Part shown: piece after piece, positions 44,307 to 53,450 of the stretch
Numbering within the stretch: the first letter of the stretch is position 1
How the letters are laid out: the number at the start of each line of letters is the position of its first letter
DNA from: JAEUIE01 sp035430005
GTDB lineage: Bacteria; Planctomycetota; Planctomycetia; Gemmatales; HRBIN36
Direction of reading: 5' to 3'
NCBI GenBank assembly: GCA_035430005.1
Contig: DAOMFV010000003.1
Location: 27,833-91,832, forward strand
Length of the DNA: 64,000 nt
Translations under genes and position numbers: made by a program
The notes under the pieces: generated by a model
Database searches by the model: none
What the model was told of the DNA's origin: nothing
Seen by the model: only the letters and a program-made list of their open reading frames with translations

Positions 44307-45914
44307 AAATAGCCACAGGCCGACAGTGCTGGCAAGTGCCGGAAAGAGAAGCGTCAGAGATAGTGCTGCCACTTCCGAATCAGCACCGGCATGCAGTTGT
44401 TGAAAGAGATGATGCGATAAAGGCAGATAGCCAGGCGTTGTGATGAGCTTGCTGGCACTGATTTCGCCTAATGCCAGCAAGGCTACTCCCAAGGCAATTC
44501 CCCATGTTGGTTTAACGAGCTGGGGGAAGAACAATACCCGAAACCTTCGCCAGGGCGATGCCCCATCCAGCCACGCAGCTTCGTCCCATTCCTTCGGTAG
44601 CAAGCATGCCATCGGCCATAGTGCCAGCCAGGCCAGGGGAAGAAAGCGAAGATAGCCAGACCAGATGTTTGGAATCGGCGAGGGTTCGCTGTATAGCCAA
44701 GCTGACCAGAAGGCTCCGCCCGGTGATCGGATGAGCATTTGAATGAGGCTCAACAACCCCAAGCCGATCAGCGGCCCTGGCATCGACCACAGCAGGGCCG
44801 CACACCACCAGAACAGCGTTTCCAACCGTTGAGAGCCTCTCGCCAGCCATAACAGAACAAGCACTGTGAAGGCTGTGAAGATCCCCGTAGTGGCTGACAT
44901 ACCCAGGCTGTGTAGCAGGATATCTGATTGGTTGGTGATCACACGGCCGACTCGTTTCGCCACCAGGCTAAGTGACCAGATATGCCCAGCCCCACTGCTG
45001 TAATCCATGCCTGCGCGCATGATAAGCCCCAGGCATGGAACCAACACCAGCAGGCTGACGATAAACCACATCCAAAGCTGTGCGAGGATCTGCCAGTTTC
45101 CCAAAGCATATCGCTGTTGCCTGGCATTGCTCGGCCAATTCCGGGGGCATTGACGTCGCCAGATTCGCATGACGTAAACCGTCGCCAGCATGATGAGCAG
45201 GCACCAGGGCACTACCGCAGCCACCGCACGAGGAGCTTCGTCAAGGCTGCCATCGTTCAGTTGAAGATAGACCTCCTCAGCGATGGTTCGCACTTTGAAG
45301 AAATCGGTGACGGTAATCTCATGCCAGGTAGGCCAACTCACCAGCAGCACCGCCATGCCCAGGAACGGCCAGCAGCGCGGCAGGATGATATGACGAAATA
45401 CGGTGGCAAAGGAGGAGTAGAGCAGCATCTCTTCCTCGAGTTCAGGCTCAACCCTCAGTAATCCAAGTGAGAGCAGCAGCACCGCCCAGGGCAATCCCAT
45501 GAGGCCATGTATGACAATGGTGCCCAGCATCCTCGCTTCATATGACCACAAGGCGGGCATGGGAGCCCCGAACGATTGAGCCACCAGATACCAGCCGCTC
45601 ATGAGCATGGGTAGGGGAATGAACAGGCCCATGCTTAACAGCAAGCCCCAAACCCATCGCCCTGCCAGTGAAGTGCGAACTAGAATAATCGACGTGATGA
45701 GTCCCAGGATGATCGCCAGCAGACTGCTTGCTGACGCAATGATCAGCGTATTCTTCACTACTTCAGTCATCCGATCCCATTCGGCCCATACTTTCCAGGC
45801 CGAGGGAAATCGCAGAAGTTCCAATACAGGCAAACAGATGGGCAAAAGGATGAGTAGTCCACCCAGTATTAGGGTGATCAGTAGCCGGAAGAACCAACCG
45901 GGTTCACGGTGCAT
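44235..45914 (-). CDS. ABC transporter permease, Fe(III)/thiamine-type double-domain
   Basis: This 559-residue protein has two permease halves and about 12 membrane helices. Each half has a conserved cytoplasmic loop of the binding-protein-dependent type: LEEEMLLYSSFATVFRHIILPR (first) and WDEAAWLDGASPWRRFRVLFFPQ (second), the latter matching the EAA motif (EAAxxxG..xxFxxixLP). Fused two-domain permeases of this kind belong to the FbpB/ThiP group, importing ferric iron or thiamine. The binding-protein and ATPase genes are not in the window. The 3' end overlaps the convergent hypothetical gene by 72 bases. Confidence 0.85.
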   Translation of the reverse strand: MHREPGWFFRLLITLILGGLLILLPICLPVLELLRFPSAWKVWAEWDRMTEVVKNTLIIASASSLLAIILGLITSIILVRTSLAGRWVWGLLLSMGLFIPLPMLMSGWYLVAQSFGAPMPALWSYEARMLGTIVIHGLMGLPWAVLLLSLGLLRVEPELEEEMLLYSSFATVFRHIILPRCWPFLGMAVLLVSWPTWHEITVTDFFKVRTIAEEVYLQLNDGSLDEAPRAVAAVVPWCLLIMLATVYVMRIWRRQCPRNWPSNARQQRYALGNWQILAQLWMWFIVSLLVLVPCLGLIMRAGMDYSSGAGHIWSLSLVAKRVGRVITNQSDILLHSLGMSATTGIFTAFTVLVLLWLARGSQRLETLFWWCAALLWSMPGPLIGLGLLSLIQMLIRSPGGAFWSAWLYSEPSPIPNIWSGYLRFLPLAWLALWPMACLLPKEWDEAAWLDGASPWRRFRVLFFPQLVKPTWGIALGVALLALGEISASKLITTPGYLPLSHHLFQQLHAGADSEVAALSLTLLFPALASTVGLWLFLAINRVQFWKRQEVRRYEAGPGL

Positions 45915-45997
45915 ACTCGTACATTCCCAAAAGTGCCGCTATCACAGACCTTACTCTTTACGCTATAGTAAATCGATAGCGAACATTGGAACCTATC

Positions 45998-46963
45998 ATG
46001 GCTCAAGCTGACGTAGCCGCTCTGGCTAACCGTATCATCAACAATATCGAGAAGGTCATTCTGGGCAAACGGCAGCCTGTCGTGCTGGCTGTCGTAGCCA
46101 CGTTTGCGGAAGGGCACATCCTGCTCGAAGATGTTCCGGGTGTCGCCAAGACCATGCTCGGGCGCAGCATTGCCCGCAGTATTGGCTGCACCTTCAAACG
46201 CATTCAGTGTACTCCTGATTTACTCCCTACGGATGTCACCGGAGCATCAATTTACAACCAGAAAACCGGCGAGTTTGAGTTTCGTGCCGGGCCTCTCTTT
46301 GCCCAGATTGTGCTCACTGACGAAATCAACCGTGCTACTCCCCGTACACAGTCTGCTCTGCTGGAGGCGATGGCCGAAGGCCGTGTCACCGTCGATGGAA
46401 ACACCCATGTTCTCAAAAGTCCGTTCGTCGTCATTGCGACTCAGAACCCGATCGATCACGAAGGCACCTTTCCGCTGCCGGAGGCCCAGCTCGATCGCTT
46501 TATTATACGCCTCAGTTTAGGTTATCCTTCCATCGACGAAGAAGCGAAGATGCTTGACCGGCAACAGAAGATCCATCCCATTGACGAGTTGGAGCCTGTG
46601 TGCAGCGAGAAAGAACTGCTGGCCTGCCAGAAGGCAATCCGTGAAGTTTTCGTTGATGATAAGGTTCGCGGGTACATGCTCAATCTGGTGTCGCAAACTC
46701 GGAACCATGATGACATACGTCTCGGAGGCAGCCCTCGTGCCAGCATTGCTTTGTACCGCTGCGCTCAGGCTCTTGCCGCCATCCGGGGTCGCAGCTTCGT
46801 CTTGCCTGACGATGTCAAACGATTGGCAGTGGCTGTACTGGCCCATCGAATCATCTTGAGGCCCGAAGCACGTCTGCGAAAGCTCACTGCGATGAAAGTG
46901 ATTGAGAATATTCTGAGCGATACGCCTGTGCCCGTACCAACTACGGAAGCGAAGACGGCATAA
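45998..46963 (+). CDS. MoxR-family AAA+ ATPase
   Basis: The 321-residue AAA+ protein lacks the first four residues of an upstream TTG start, which is less likely. Walker A lies near LLEDVPGVAKTMLGRSIA, a MoxR-type variant (GVAKT). Walker B is at IVLTDEINRA, the sensor-1 region at VIATQNPIDHEGTFPLPEAQLDRF, and the C-terminal lid has RLRKLTAMKVI. MoxR proteins act as chaperones or activators of protein complexes, typically with DUF58 (VWA-like) partners. The DUF58 gene follows 24 bases later, so the pair forms a MoxR-DUF58 module. Confidence 0.94.
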   Translation: MAQADVAALANRIINNIEKVILGKRQPVVLAVVATFAEGHILLEDVPGVAKTMLGRSIARSIGCTFKRIQCTPDLLPTDVTGASIYNQKTGEFEFRAGPLFAQIVLTDEINRATPRTQSALLEAMAEGRVTVDGNTHVLKSPFVVIATQNPIDHEGTFPLPEAQLDRFIIRLSLGYPSIDEEAKMLDRQQKIHPIDELEPVCSEKELLACQKAIREVFVDDKVRGYMLNLVSQTRNHDDIRLGGSPRASIALYRCAQALAAIRGRSFVLPDDVKRLAVAVLAHRIILRPEARLRKLTAMKVIENILSDTPVPVPTTEAKTA

Positions 46964-46987
46964 TGTTGCCTGACTGACGAGATTGAC

Positions 46988-48319
46988 ATGATTCGGTGGG
47001 TTCTCGCATCTATGGCAATTCTGGCCGTGGCCCTTGTCTTTGGCCTCGGTTTGCTCGCCTATGCCATGTATGCCCTGCTCGGACTGATCTTCGTCAGCCG
47101 ATTCCTGGCTGTCACCTGGTCACAAAATATCTATGCCGAAAGGAAACCCAATCTTAAGGAAATTGACATTGGAGAGGCAGTCCCCATTGCCGTAGCCATT
47201 GGCAACCGTGGAACTATTCCTATCCCCTGGGTGCTCGTCGAAGACTTTCAGCCTGAGAATTACCTGCAATCGCGTCCTCCTCGATTACATATCGAAGGCA
47301 AGCGACAGCGCATCACACTGTTGTGGGGCAACAGTCAGAAAATACTTCGCTACCAGATTACGCCGAGGATGCGTGGCTTCTACCAGTTCGGGCCACTGGT
47401 ACTGGAAGGCGGCGACCTCTTTGGACTCTATCGCCGGTTTCGGGTCGCTGCCGCCCCGCAGTTCCTTTTGGTTTATCCAAAGATTGTGCCTCTTGAAGGT
47501 TACGACCTGGCATCCAGGCGGCCGATTGGCGAGATCCGTTTGACACACCGATTGTTTGAAGACCCTACCCGCATCGCCGGTGTCAGAGCCTACGAGGCAG
47601 GCGATGCCATGAACCGGGTGCATTGGCGAACGACAGCCCGGCTGGGATCGCTTCACTGCAAGGTCTATGAACCGAGCACTATTGCCGGCGCAACCATTCT
47701 GCTCGACTTCCATGTCAACTCATTCCATCTCCGTGGTGAGCCGTATCGTTCTGAACTGGCGGTTACTACTGCCATGTCACTGGCCAATGCTGTCTACCAA
47801 ATGGGACAGCAGATCGGTCTGATCAGCAACGGGCGCGATGCCGCCGAGCGTATTCGGCTGGAAGGCTGGAGTACCGAAAAGGATGATGGCATTGCGGATT
47901 TTCTTACCCGTCGGCTTGCGCTGGCTGAAGCGGCACAGTGCGAGAGTGCCTCGCGACTTCAGCCAGTTGTCGTATCGACACGGCGAGGCCCGGAACAACT
48001 TCAACAGCTTCGCGAGACGCTTGCCCGATTGGAACTCAACCAGGGACTGGAACTACCCGACTTGATCGATGAAGCGGAAAGTTATTTGCCTCGTGATGCC
48101 ACTATTATTGCCATTCTCTCGCAGATCACTCCAGCCTCAGCCATTGCCTTGAGCGCTCTGCGTCAACGAGGATTCGCCGTCGAGATAATACTCATCATCA
48201 TGGATCGTGAAGAACACGAGGCTGCCTTGCAACTCCTGGCCAGCGAAAATCTCAATGCCCGCCACCTGTCGGACGAAGCGGCTATTGCGGAAATATGTCG
48301 TCAACAGACTCTCCGTTAA
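46988..48319 (+). CDS. DUF58 (VWA-like) membrane protein
   Basis: The 443-residue product has two membrane segments near the N-terminus (VLASMAILAVALVFGLGLLA and YALLGLIFVSRFLAV), then a beta-rich region and the DUF58 core recognised by YEAGDAMNRVHWRTTARLG, the conserved box of this family. A von Willebrand-A-like fold (DLIDEAESYLPRDATII...) follows, without a clear MIDAS. DUF58 proteins work with MoxR ATPases; the function is not settled and may be in envelope-complex assembly. The MoxR gene is 24 bases upstream. Confidence 0.92.
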   Translation: MIRWVLASMAILAVALVFGLGLLAYAMYALLGLIFVSRFLAVTWSQNIYAERKPNLKEIDIGEAVPIAVAIGNRGTIPIPWVLVEDFQPENYLQSRPPRLHIEGKRQRITLLWGNSQKILRYQITPRMRGFYQFGPLVLEGGDLFGLYRRFRVAAAPQFLLVYPKIVPLEGYDLASRRPIGEIRLTHRLFEDPTRIAGVRAYEAGDAMNRVHWRTTARLGSLHCKVYEPSTIAGATILLDFHVNSFHLRGEPYRSELAVTTAMSLANAVYQMGQQIGLISNGRDAAERIRLEGWSTEKDDGIADFLTRRLALAEAAQCESASRLQPVVVSTRRGPEQLQQLRETLARLELNQGLELPDLIDEAESYLPRDATIIAILSQITPASAIALSALRQRGFAVEIILIIMDREEHEAALQLLASENLNARHLSDEAAIAEICRQQTLR

Positions 48320-48338
48320 TCTATCTTTGGAAAGATGC

Positions 48339-49928
48339 CTATTTCTTCGGCGGGGTATCGGTTTTCTCATTCGATTTGGAAGGTGACGTAGGCTGCGGCG
48401 CAGTGGTTGCCGGCGTCTCTACCGTAGGTATTGCTGAAAAGCCCTTGGATTTTATCCCAGGCCCATCGTTTATTACGGAATTGATAATCAAATAAACTAA
48501 TAGACCGCAACCCATCAGAATGGCCGCTGCCAGACCGAGCATCACCCAGCGATATCGGCGAAAAAAAGAAACTTCGGTCTCTTCTTCATCATCGCTCAGC
48601 TCCAATCGATTCATCCGATTCATGTCATCGTCATCATCGACGAGTTCAGGAATGGAAGGCGGCATCGCATGATTGGGGGTTGTGGGAATATTAACTCCTG
48701 CATGAGGAGTTGAGCGAAGGGCTGGGTCAATCCCAGAACGCGGCCCGACCCTACCGGAACCCGGGCTGGAAAGAGGATGGGAAATGCCAGTCATGGCCAT
48801 GCGGCCTGATAAGCGGGAGGAACTCTTGGGGCCAGTCGGCCTCGGCTGAGAACCCAGAGCTGCGGACCGCGGTGGCATATCCTCTTCGTTTGGAGGAACA
48901 GGCTCAGTAATGTAATGAAGCAACCGATCAATAACTTCGCCAGGCGACTGAATGCGGTCTGCAGCTTTCTTCGCCATCATCAGTTTGATAGTTTCCACGA
49001 TATCAGCCGGCACATGCTCCGGAAGTGGCGGCGGTTCCTTGATCTGATGAAACAGTAGTTTCTGCGTAACTGTGGCCCCCTCAAATGGGGCCTCTCCTTT
49101 AAGTAAAAAATAGAAGGTGGCACCGAGGCTGTAGATATCCGCTCGAATATCAACGTCACTTCCCTTGATGCCCTGCTCCGGAGCAATGTAGTCCGCGGTA
49201 CCCAGCACACGGCCATCATCAAAATCACGAGTCAGATTGTCTTGACGTTCAATGTCGTTGAATCGCGCCAGACCCAGATCAAGGAGTTTCACAACGCCAC
49301 TGCGATCCAATAACAGGTTGCCCGGCTTGATATCACGGTGAACCAGTCCTGCTTCCTGTATGTGCTGAAGTCCTGCCGCCGCTTGAGCGATGTAATTCGC
49401 GGCGCGATCCGGATCCATGGGTCCATTTTTTTTAATGAAGTCCTGGAGATTGCAGCCATCGACATACTCTGTCACCAGGTAATGCAGATTGCCTTCATTA
49501 TCCAGGTCGAATGCCCGCACCACATTGGGATGATTGAGACTGGCAATCGCCTGTGCTTCACGTTTGAATCGACCCAATAGGCTTGGATCCTTTAACTTCT
49601 CGATGGGGAGAATTTTGATCGCCACTTTGTGCTTCATGGCGATGTGTTCACAGAGGTAGACATCAGCCATGCCGCCGGCACCTATGGGTTCAAGTACCTT
49701 GTATTTACCAAGGAAGAACCCACGATACCGGCCACGCAACATCTGACGAGCCTGAAAGATGGTAATGAGCCCATCTTTGACCATACGCGAGGCTAACCGT
49801 GGAGCATCTTCTTCCACTAAACCTTCTTGTTGTAACGACGTGACGTAACCATCGATCTTCGGTTGCTCTAGCAACCCGCTCTTTCGCACCAGATCAAGAA
49901 GTTCCGTCCCTTTGGTGGGCGTAGCCAT
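48339..49928 (-). CDS. Ser/Thr protein kinase with shared N-terminal module
   Basis: This 529-residue kinase starts with the same kind of 70-residue module as the kinase at 40824 (LVRKSGLL, GLITIFQARQML, YRGFFLGKYK). The catalytic domain has IGAGGMADVY (82-91), Lys105, HRDIKPGN (His197) and DLG for DFG (217-219), then an APEQG activation end. A long Ser/Pro-rich linker, an acidic patch (VDDDDDMN, SDDEEETE) and one membrane helix (about 457-485) follow, and a short Pro/Thr-rich outer tail ends the protein. So the sensing domain, if any, is small. Convergent with the DUF58 gene. Confidence 0.93.
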   Translation of the reverse strand: MATPTKGTELLDLVRKSGLLEQPKIDGYVTSLQQEGLVEEDAPRLASRMVKDGLITIFQARQMLRGRYRGFFLGKYKVLEPIGAGGMADVYLCEHIAMKHKVAIKILPIEKLKDPSLLGRFKREAQAIASLNHPNVVRAFDLDNEGNLHYLVTEYVDGCNLQDFIKKNGPMDPDRAANYIAQAAAGLQHIQEAGLVHRDIKPGNLLLDRSGVVKLLDLGLARFNDIERQDNLTRDFDDGRVLGTADYIAPEQGIKGSDVDIRADIYSLGATFYFLLKGEAPFEGATVTQKLLFHQIKEPPPLPEHVPADIVETIKLMMAKKAADRIQSPGEVIDRLLHYITEPVPPNEEDMPPRSAALGSQPRPTGPKSSSRLSGRMAMTGISHPLSSPGSGRVGPRSGIDPALRSTPHAGVNIPTTPNHAMPPSIPELVDDDDDMNRMNRLELSDDEEETEVSFFRRYRWVMLGLAAAILMGCGLLVYLIINSVINDGPGIKSKGFSAIPTVETPATTAPQPTSPSKSNEKTDTPPKK

Positions 49929-50197
49929 GGATGAGACTCATTCGGGTAGTTCACGGTCCTGTTGGATGATCTTCCATCCAATGCTCTGTCTGATCATTGT
50001 AATTCATTTGTGCCTGATTCCATTCATGTGCTTTTCTACTGTAGCACATGAACTTGACCTCTTGGCCAGTAAAACCCGATAAATCGCTAAAGGCGTGTAA
50101 AAATGGGAGGGCAACAGCTCATTTTTCACAGTTTCAATGAAGTGCAACACTTTCGACGCTGCAGTTGTTGCTAGCCAAACACCCCTCGCATACTAAC
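49929..50197. other. Intergenic region before metF: no gene seen
   Basis: The stretch between the divergent kinase and metF genes holds no credible coding region. I looked for a SAM or cobalamin riboswitch pattern before metF and found no convincing conserved core. Two promoters must lie here, but I cannot place them. Confidence 0.5.
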
Positions 50198-51112
50198 ATG
50201 CCCTTACACCTTGAACGACTTATAAGAGACTTTGCGACGATGCAACAGTATTACCGACCGGGACAGATCGGCTGGTCGTTTGAAATCTTCCCTCCCAAAT
50301 CGGAAGCCGCCGAGTCAGCGTTGTACGATACAAGTCGACAGCTTGCCCGGTATCGGCCAGTCTTTCTTTCCATTACTTATGGAGCGGGCGGCAGCACCCG
50401 TACGAAGTCGCTGGAGATTGCCAGGAAACTCATCGGCGAAATCATACCGCCAATCACGGCCCACTTTACCTGTGTCGGTTCCACAATAGATGAGATCCGA
50501 TGCTGGCTGAAAGACGCCAAACAAGCCGGCGTGGCCAACATCATGGCACTTCGGGGCGATCCACCTCAGGGACAAACTGTCTTTCAACAGACAGCCAACG
50601 GCCTTCGCTATGCCAGTGAACTGGTGAAGTTGATCAAGACAGAGTTTCCCCACTTCGGCATCGGGGTGGCGGGGTATCCTGAAACGCACATTGAAGCCAT
50701 CAGCCATGATAGTGATCTGGAGAATCTGGTTCGCAAAGTCGATTTGGGCGGCGATGTTGTCTACACGCAACTCTTCTACGACAACGACGACTTCCTGCGC
50801 TTCCGTGATCAGTGTCATAAGCGGAAGGTTGACGTACCCATCGTTCCTGGACTATTGCCGGTACTCAGCCTGAAGCAGGTACAGCGGATCACAACACTAT
50901 GTAAAGCAACGCTGCCTAACAAATTGGTGAACGATCTCCAGCGCTATAACGATGACCCAGCCGGCCAGGTTGCGGTCGGTATCGCCCATTGCACCAAGCA
51001 ATTAGAAGGCCTGCTGCTTGCCGGTGTGCCCGGCATTCACTTCTACGTGCTGAACCGCATCGACAGCGTCAGACAGATTTTGATCAATATCGGGAAGCAC
51101 CCCACTACCTAA
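50198..51112 (+). CDS. metF: Methylenetetrahydrofolate reductase
   Basis: The 304-residue FAD enzyme reduces 5,10-methylene-THF to 5-methyl-THF, the methyl donor for methionine synthesis. Family marks: WSFEIFPPKSEAAESAL near the N-terminus, FLSITYGAGGSTR, TAHFTCVGSTIDEI, MALRGDPPQG, GVAGYPETH and VYTQLFYD, where Asp binds flavin. The length is near the usual 290-310. The start is uncertain: an ATG at 50240 (MQQYYRPGQIGWSF) is also possible and would match shorter homologues. The lactonase gene follows only five bases later, so they are probably co-transcribed. Confidence 0.93.
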   Translation: MPLHLERLIRDFATMQQYYRPGQIGWSFEIFPPKSEAAESALYDTSRQLARYRPVFLSITYGAGGSTRTKSLEIARKLIGEIIPPITAHFTCVGSTIDEIRCWLKDAKQAGVANIMALRGDPPQGQTVFQQTANGLRYASELVKLIKTEFPHFGIGVAGYPETHIEAISHDSDLENLVRKVDLGGDVVYTQLFYDNDDFLRFRDQCHKRKVDVPIVPGLLPVLSLKQVQRITTLCKATLPNKLVNDLQRYNDDPAGQVAVGIAHCTKQLEGLLLAGVPGIHFYVLNRIDSVRQILINIGKHPTT

Positions 51113-51117
51113 CGGTG

Positions 51118-52245
51118 ATGATCATGGTTCGCCTTTTGCTCCTGACTGTATTGATGTCATTCTTCTCAGGAACGACCATGGCGGACGATCCCACCACCCA
51201 GCGTATCTACTTCGGCACCTATACGGCACGAGGCAGCGAAGGTATTTACGTCGCAGAACTTGATAGCACGGGCAAGCTCAGCGAGCCACGCCTGGCTGCC
51301 AAGGTAGCCAACCCATCGTTCCTGGCACTGCATCCCAATAATCAATGGCTCTATGCCGTCAACGAAGTGGAAACCACGGAAGGTAAGAAAGAGGGCGGTG
51401 TAAGTGCCTTTCGCATCAACGAATCCGATGGGACCCTGTCCAAGATCAACTCACAGCTCACCGGCGGCGGTGCTCCTTGCCACCTCTCCATCGATAAGAC
51501 GGGAAAGTGCGTGATGGTAGCCAATTATTCGGGTGGCAGCGTCAATGCCCTGCCCCTCAAAGAAGATGGCTCACTGGGCGAAGCGTCTTCTTTTGTTCAG
51601 CACTCCGGAAAGAGCATTGATAAGCAACGCCAGGAAGGGCCACATGCTCATTCGATCAATGTCTCCCCAGACAATCGATTTGCTTTCGCTGCTGACCTTG
51701 GCACCGATGAGATTCGTATCTACCAACTTGATGTCGCCCAGGCCAAGCTGACGCCTCACCAAGTGGTGCATACTCTCGCAGGTGGCGGCCCACGACACTT
51801 TGCGTTCCATCCTAATGGTCGCTTTGCTTTTGCCAACAATGAAATGACATCCAGCGTGACTACTTATGGTTACGATGCCACCACTGGTACACTGACAAAG
51901 TTAGAAACCGTCTCCACTCTGCCCGGCGATTTCAAAGGGAATTCAACTGCGGAAGTGAGAGTGCATCCCACGGGCAAGTTTGTCTACGTCTCCAATCGTG
52001 GGCATGACAGCATTGCTGTCTTTGCTGTGAAAGAGAACGGCACGCTGGAGCCTCTTTGTCATGTCGGCACCGGAGGCAAAACGCCTCGCAACTTCAACCT
52101 TTGTGGCAACTTCCTGCTTGCGGCCAATCAGGATACCGGCAACGTAGTAGTCTTCCGAATCGATGAAAAGACGGGCAGCCTGACACCCACTGGTTTGAGC
52201 ATCAAAGTGCCGATGCCAGTATGTGTTCTTCCCATTCCCCGGTAA
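51118..52245 (+). CDS. Exported 6-phosphogluconolactonase-type propeller lactonase
   Basis: The 375-residue protein has a signal peptide (MVRLLLLTVLMSFFSGTTMA) and a seven-bladed propeller of the Pgl (lactonase, PF10282) family. Repeats such as LALHPNNQWLYAVNE, INVSPDNRFAFAADLGTDEI and VRVHPTGKFVYVSNRGHDSIAVF are typical, and the metal/substrate-site residues GPHAHS and GGGPRHFAFHP are present. Cytoplasmic homologues hydrolyse 6-phosphogluconolactone; with a signal peptide the substrate here is more likely another secreted lactone. The ATG overlaps poorly with any ribosome site. It converges on the GT4 gene five bases away. Confidence 0.88.
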   Translation: MIMVRLLLLTVLMSFFSGTTMADDPTTQRIYFGTYTARGSEGIYVAELDSTGKLSEPRLAAKVANPSFLALHPNNQWLYAVNEVETTEGKKEGGVSAFRINESDGTLSKINSQLTGGGAPCHLSIDKTGKCVMVANYSGGSVNALPLKEDGSLGEASSFVQHSGKSIDKQRQEGPHAHSINVSPDNRFAFAADLGTDEIRIYQLDVAQAKLTPHQVVHTLAGGGPRHFAFHPNGRFAFANNEMTSSVTTYGYDATTGTLTKLETVSTLPGDFKGNSTAEVRVHPTGKFVYVSNRGHDSIAVFAVKENGTLEPLCHVGTGGKTPRNFNLCGNFLLAANQDTGNVVVFRIDEKTGSLTPTGLSIKVPMPVCVLPIPR

Positions 52246-52250
52246 GACGA

Positions 52251-53447
52251 TCAGGAAACAAGGCCCGGTCTCGTCGCCGTCTGTGTGGGCCGCTTGGCCT
52301 GGGCTACTTCCTTAAAGATAGCCAGCAGCGCTCGATAGTGGTCGGCAAAAGTCCACGACTTCGCCGCCTCCCGTGCTGCCCTGGAGAGCAACGCTCGTTC
52401 CATCGGTTGGCACAATTTCACAATATTCCTGGCCATCGCTTCATGATCGTGTGGCGTGTCTATCGTTAGCGCAGCCAATGACGATGGCAGTAGCTCTGCA
52501 CCGCCATTGAGTTTGGTGGTGACGACTGGCAATCCGCAAGCGAGCGCCTCAATAGTTACCAGAGCACAGGGATCATAGAACGATGGATGAATCAGGAAGT
52601 CCGAGGCGAAGAAGGCTTCTCGGACATCTGGATGGAAACCAAGAAATCGAACCCGTTCCGCGATGCCCATACGCTGAGCCATGCGTTCAAAACGCTGGTA
52701 CTCAGCACTTCCACAAATCAAAAGTCGAAAGGGAACATCCTTCGGCAATAGTTGAATAGCATGGAAGAGGGGGATCAAGCCTTTGAGCCGGTAGTTATGT
52801 CCCACAAAGAGACCAACGTTGTCTTCGGGCAGAAGCTGATGCTGATCACGAATCTGGGAACGAATCAAGAGTCGATCCTGCGTCGGGAAGCGTTCGGCAT
52901 CAATGGAATTGTGCACCACTTTGACACGGGCTTCGCCAATGTGATAGTAGTCCCAGGCATGCCGCTGCACCATTTTGCTTGGCACCACCAGCAACGATGC
53001 AAAGTCAAACAACTGCTTTCGTTCCAGGGCACGGAACGACCACTGCTTAGGATCAACCTTCTGCACCAGCCTCATGAAGCTCCGTAGCAGTAATGAGGTT
53101 ATCTTTTGCAAGTTATGCTCTGAGCTGGCAGCATGAAAACCGCCCTGGGGCATGAGTACATCCTGCCCCCACGTTTTGATGAAACCCACCGTAACATCGA
53201 ATGAGTGCTGTTGCAACGATTGATAACAGGCTTTGGCAAATTGCCACGGACGAAGAAACCGCAGCCCTGTGCTTTGGGGCAGCAGATGATACATAACGGC
53301 ATCGGGAAAGGCATGTGCATCGTATCGTGTGGTAAACAGGTGTACTTCGTGATGATCGTTCACCAGGCTGCGCGTCAAATCAAGGAGGTAGGTTTCGCAA
53401 CCTCCCCGGTTCGGTATCATGCTCTCGTAACAGAGTGCGATCTTCAT
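52251..53447 (-). CDS. GT4 glycosyltransferase, WaaG-like
   Basis: This 398-residue retaining glycosyltransferase of the GT-B fold has the N-terminal CYESMIPNRGGCETYLLDLTR loop, VGHNYRLKGL and the C-terminal donor-site motif FFASDFLIHPSFYDPCALVTIEALACGLPVVTT (the E-x7-E type motif). This is the WaaG (LPS core glucosyltransferase) group. It lies last in a minus-strand operon after two LPS-kinase-like genes, a heptosyltransferase and hldE; the gap to the preceding stop is three bases. It probably adds a hexose to the heptose region of the LPS core. Confidence 0.88.
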   Translation of the reverse strand: MKIALCYESMIPNRGGCETYLLDLTRSLVNDHHEVHLFTTRYDAHAFPDAVMYHLLPQSTGLRFLRPWQFAKACYQSLQQHSFDVTVGFIKTWGQDVLMPQGGFHAASSEHNLQKITSLLLRSFMRLVQKVDPKQWSFRALERKQLFDFASLLVVPSKMVQRHAWDYYHIGEARVKVVHNSIDAERFPTQDRLLIRSQIRDQHQLLPEDNVGLFVGHNYRLKGLIPLFHAIQLLPKDVPFRLLICGSAEYQRFERMAQRMGIAERVRFLGFHPDVREAFFASDFLIHPSFYDPCALVTIEALACGLPVVTTKLNGGAELLPSSLAALTIDTPHDHEAMARNIVKLCQPMERALLSRAAREAAKSWTFADHYRALLAIFKEVAQAKRPTQTATRPGLVS

Positions 53448-53450
53448 CGA

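Noticed and set aside
49929..50197. Possible SAM or cobalamin riboswitch before metF.
   Set aside because: No conserved core or terminator/anti-terminator pair could be traced by eye.
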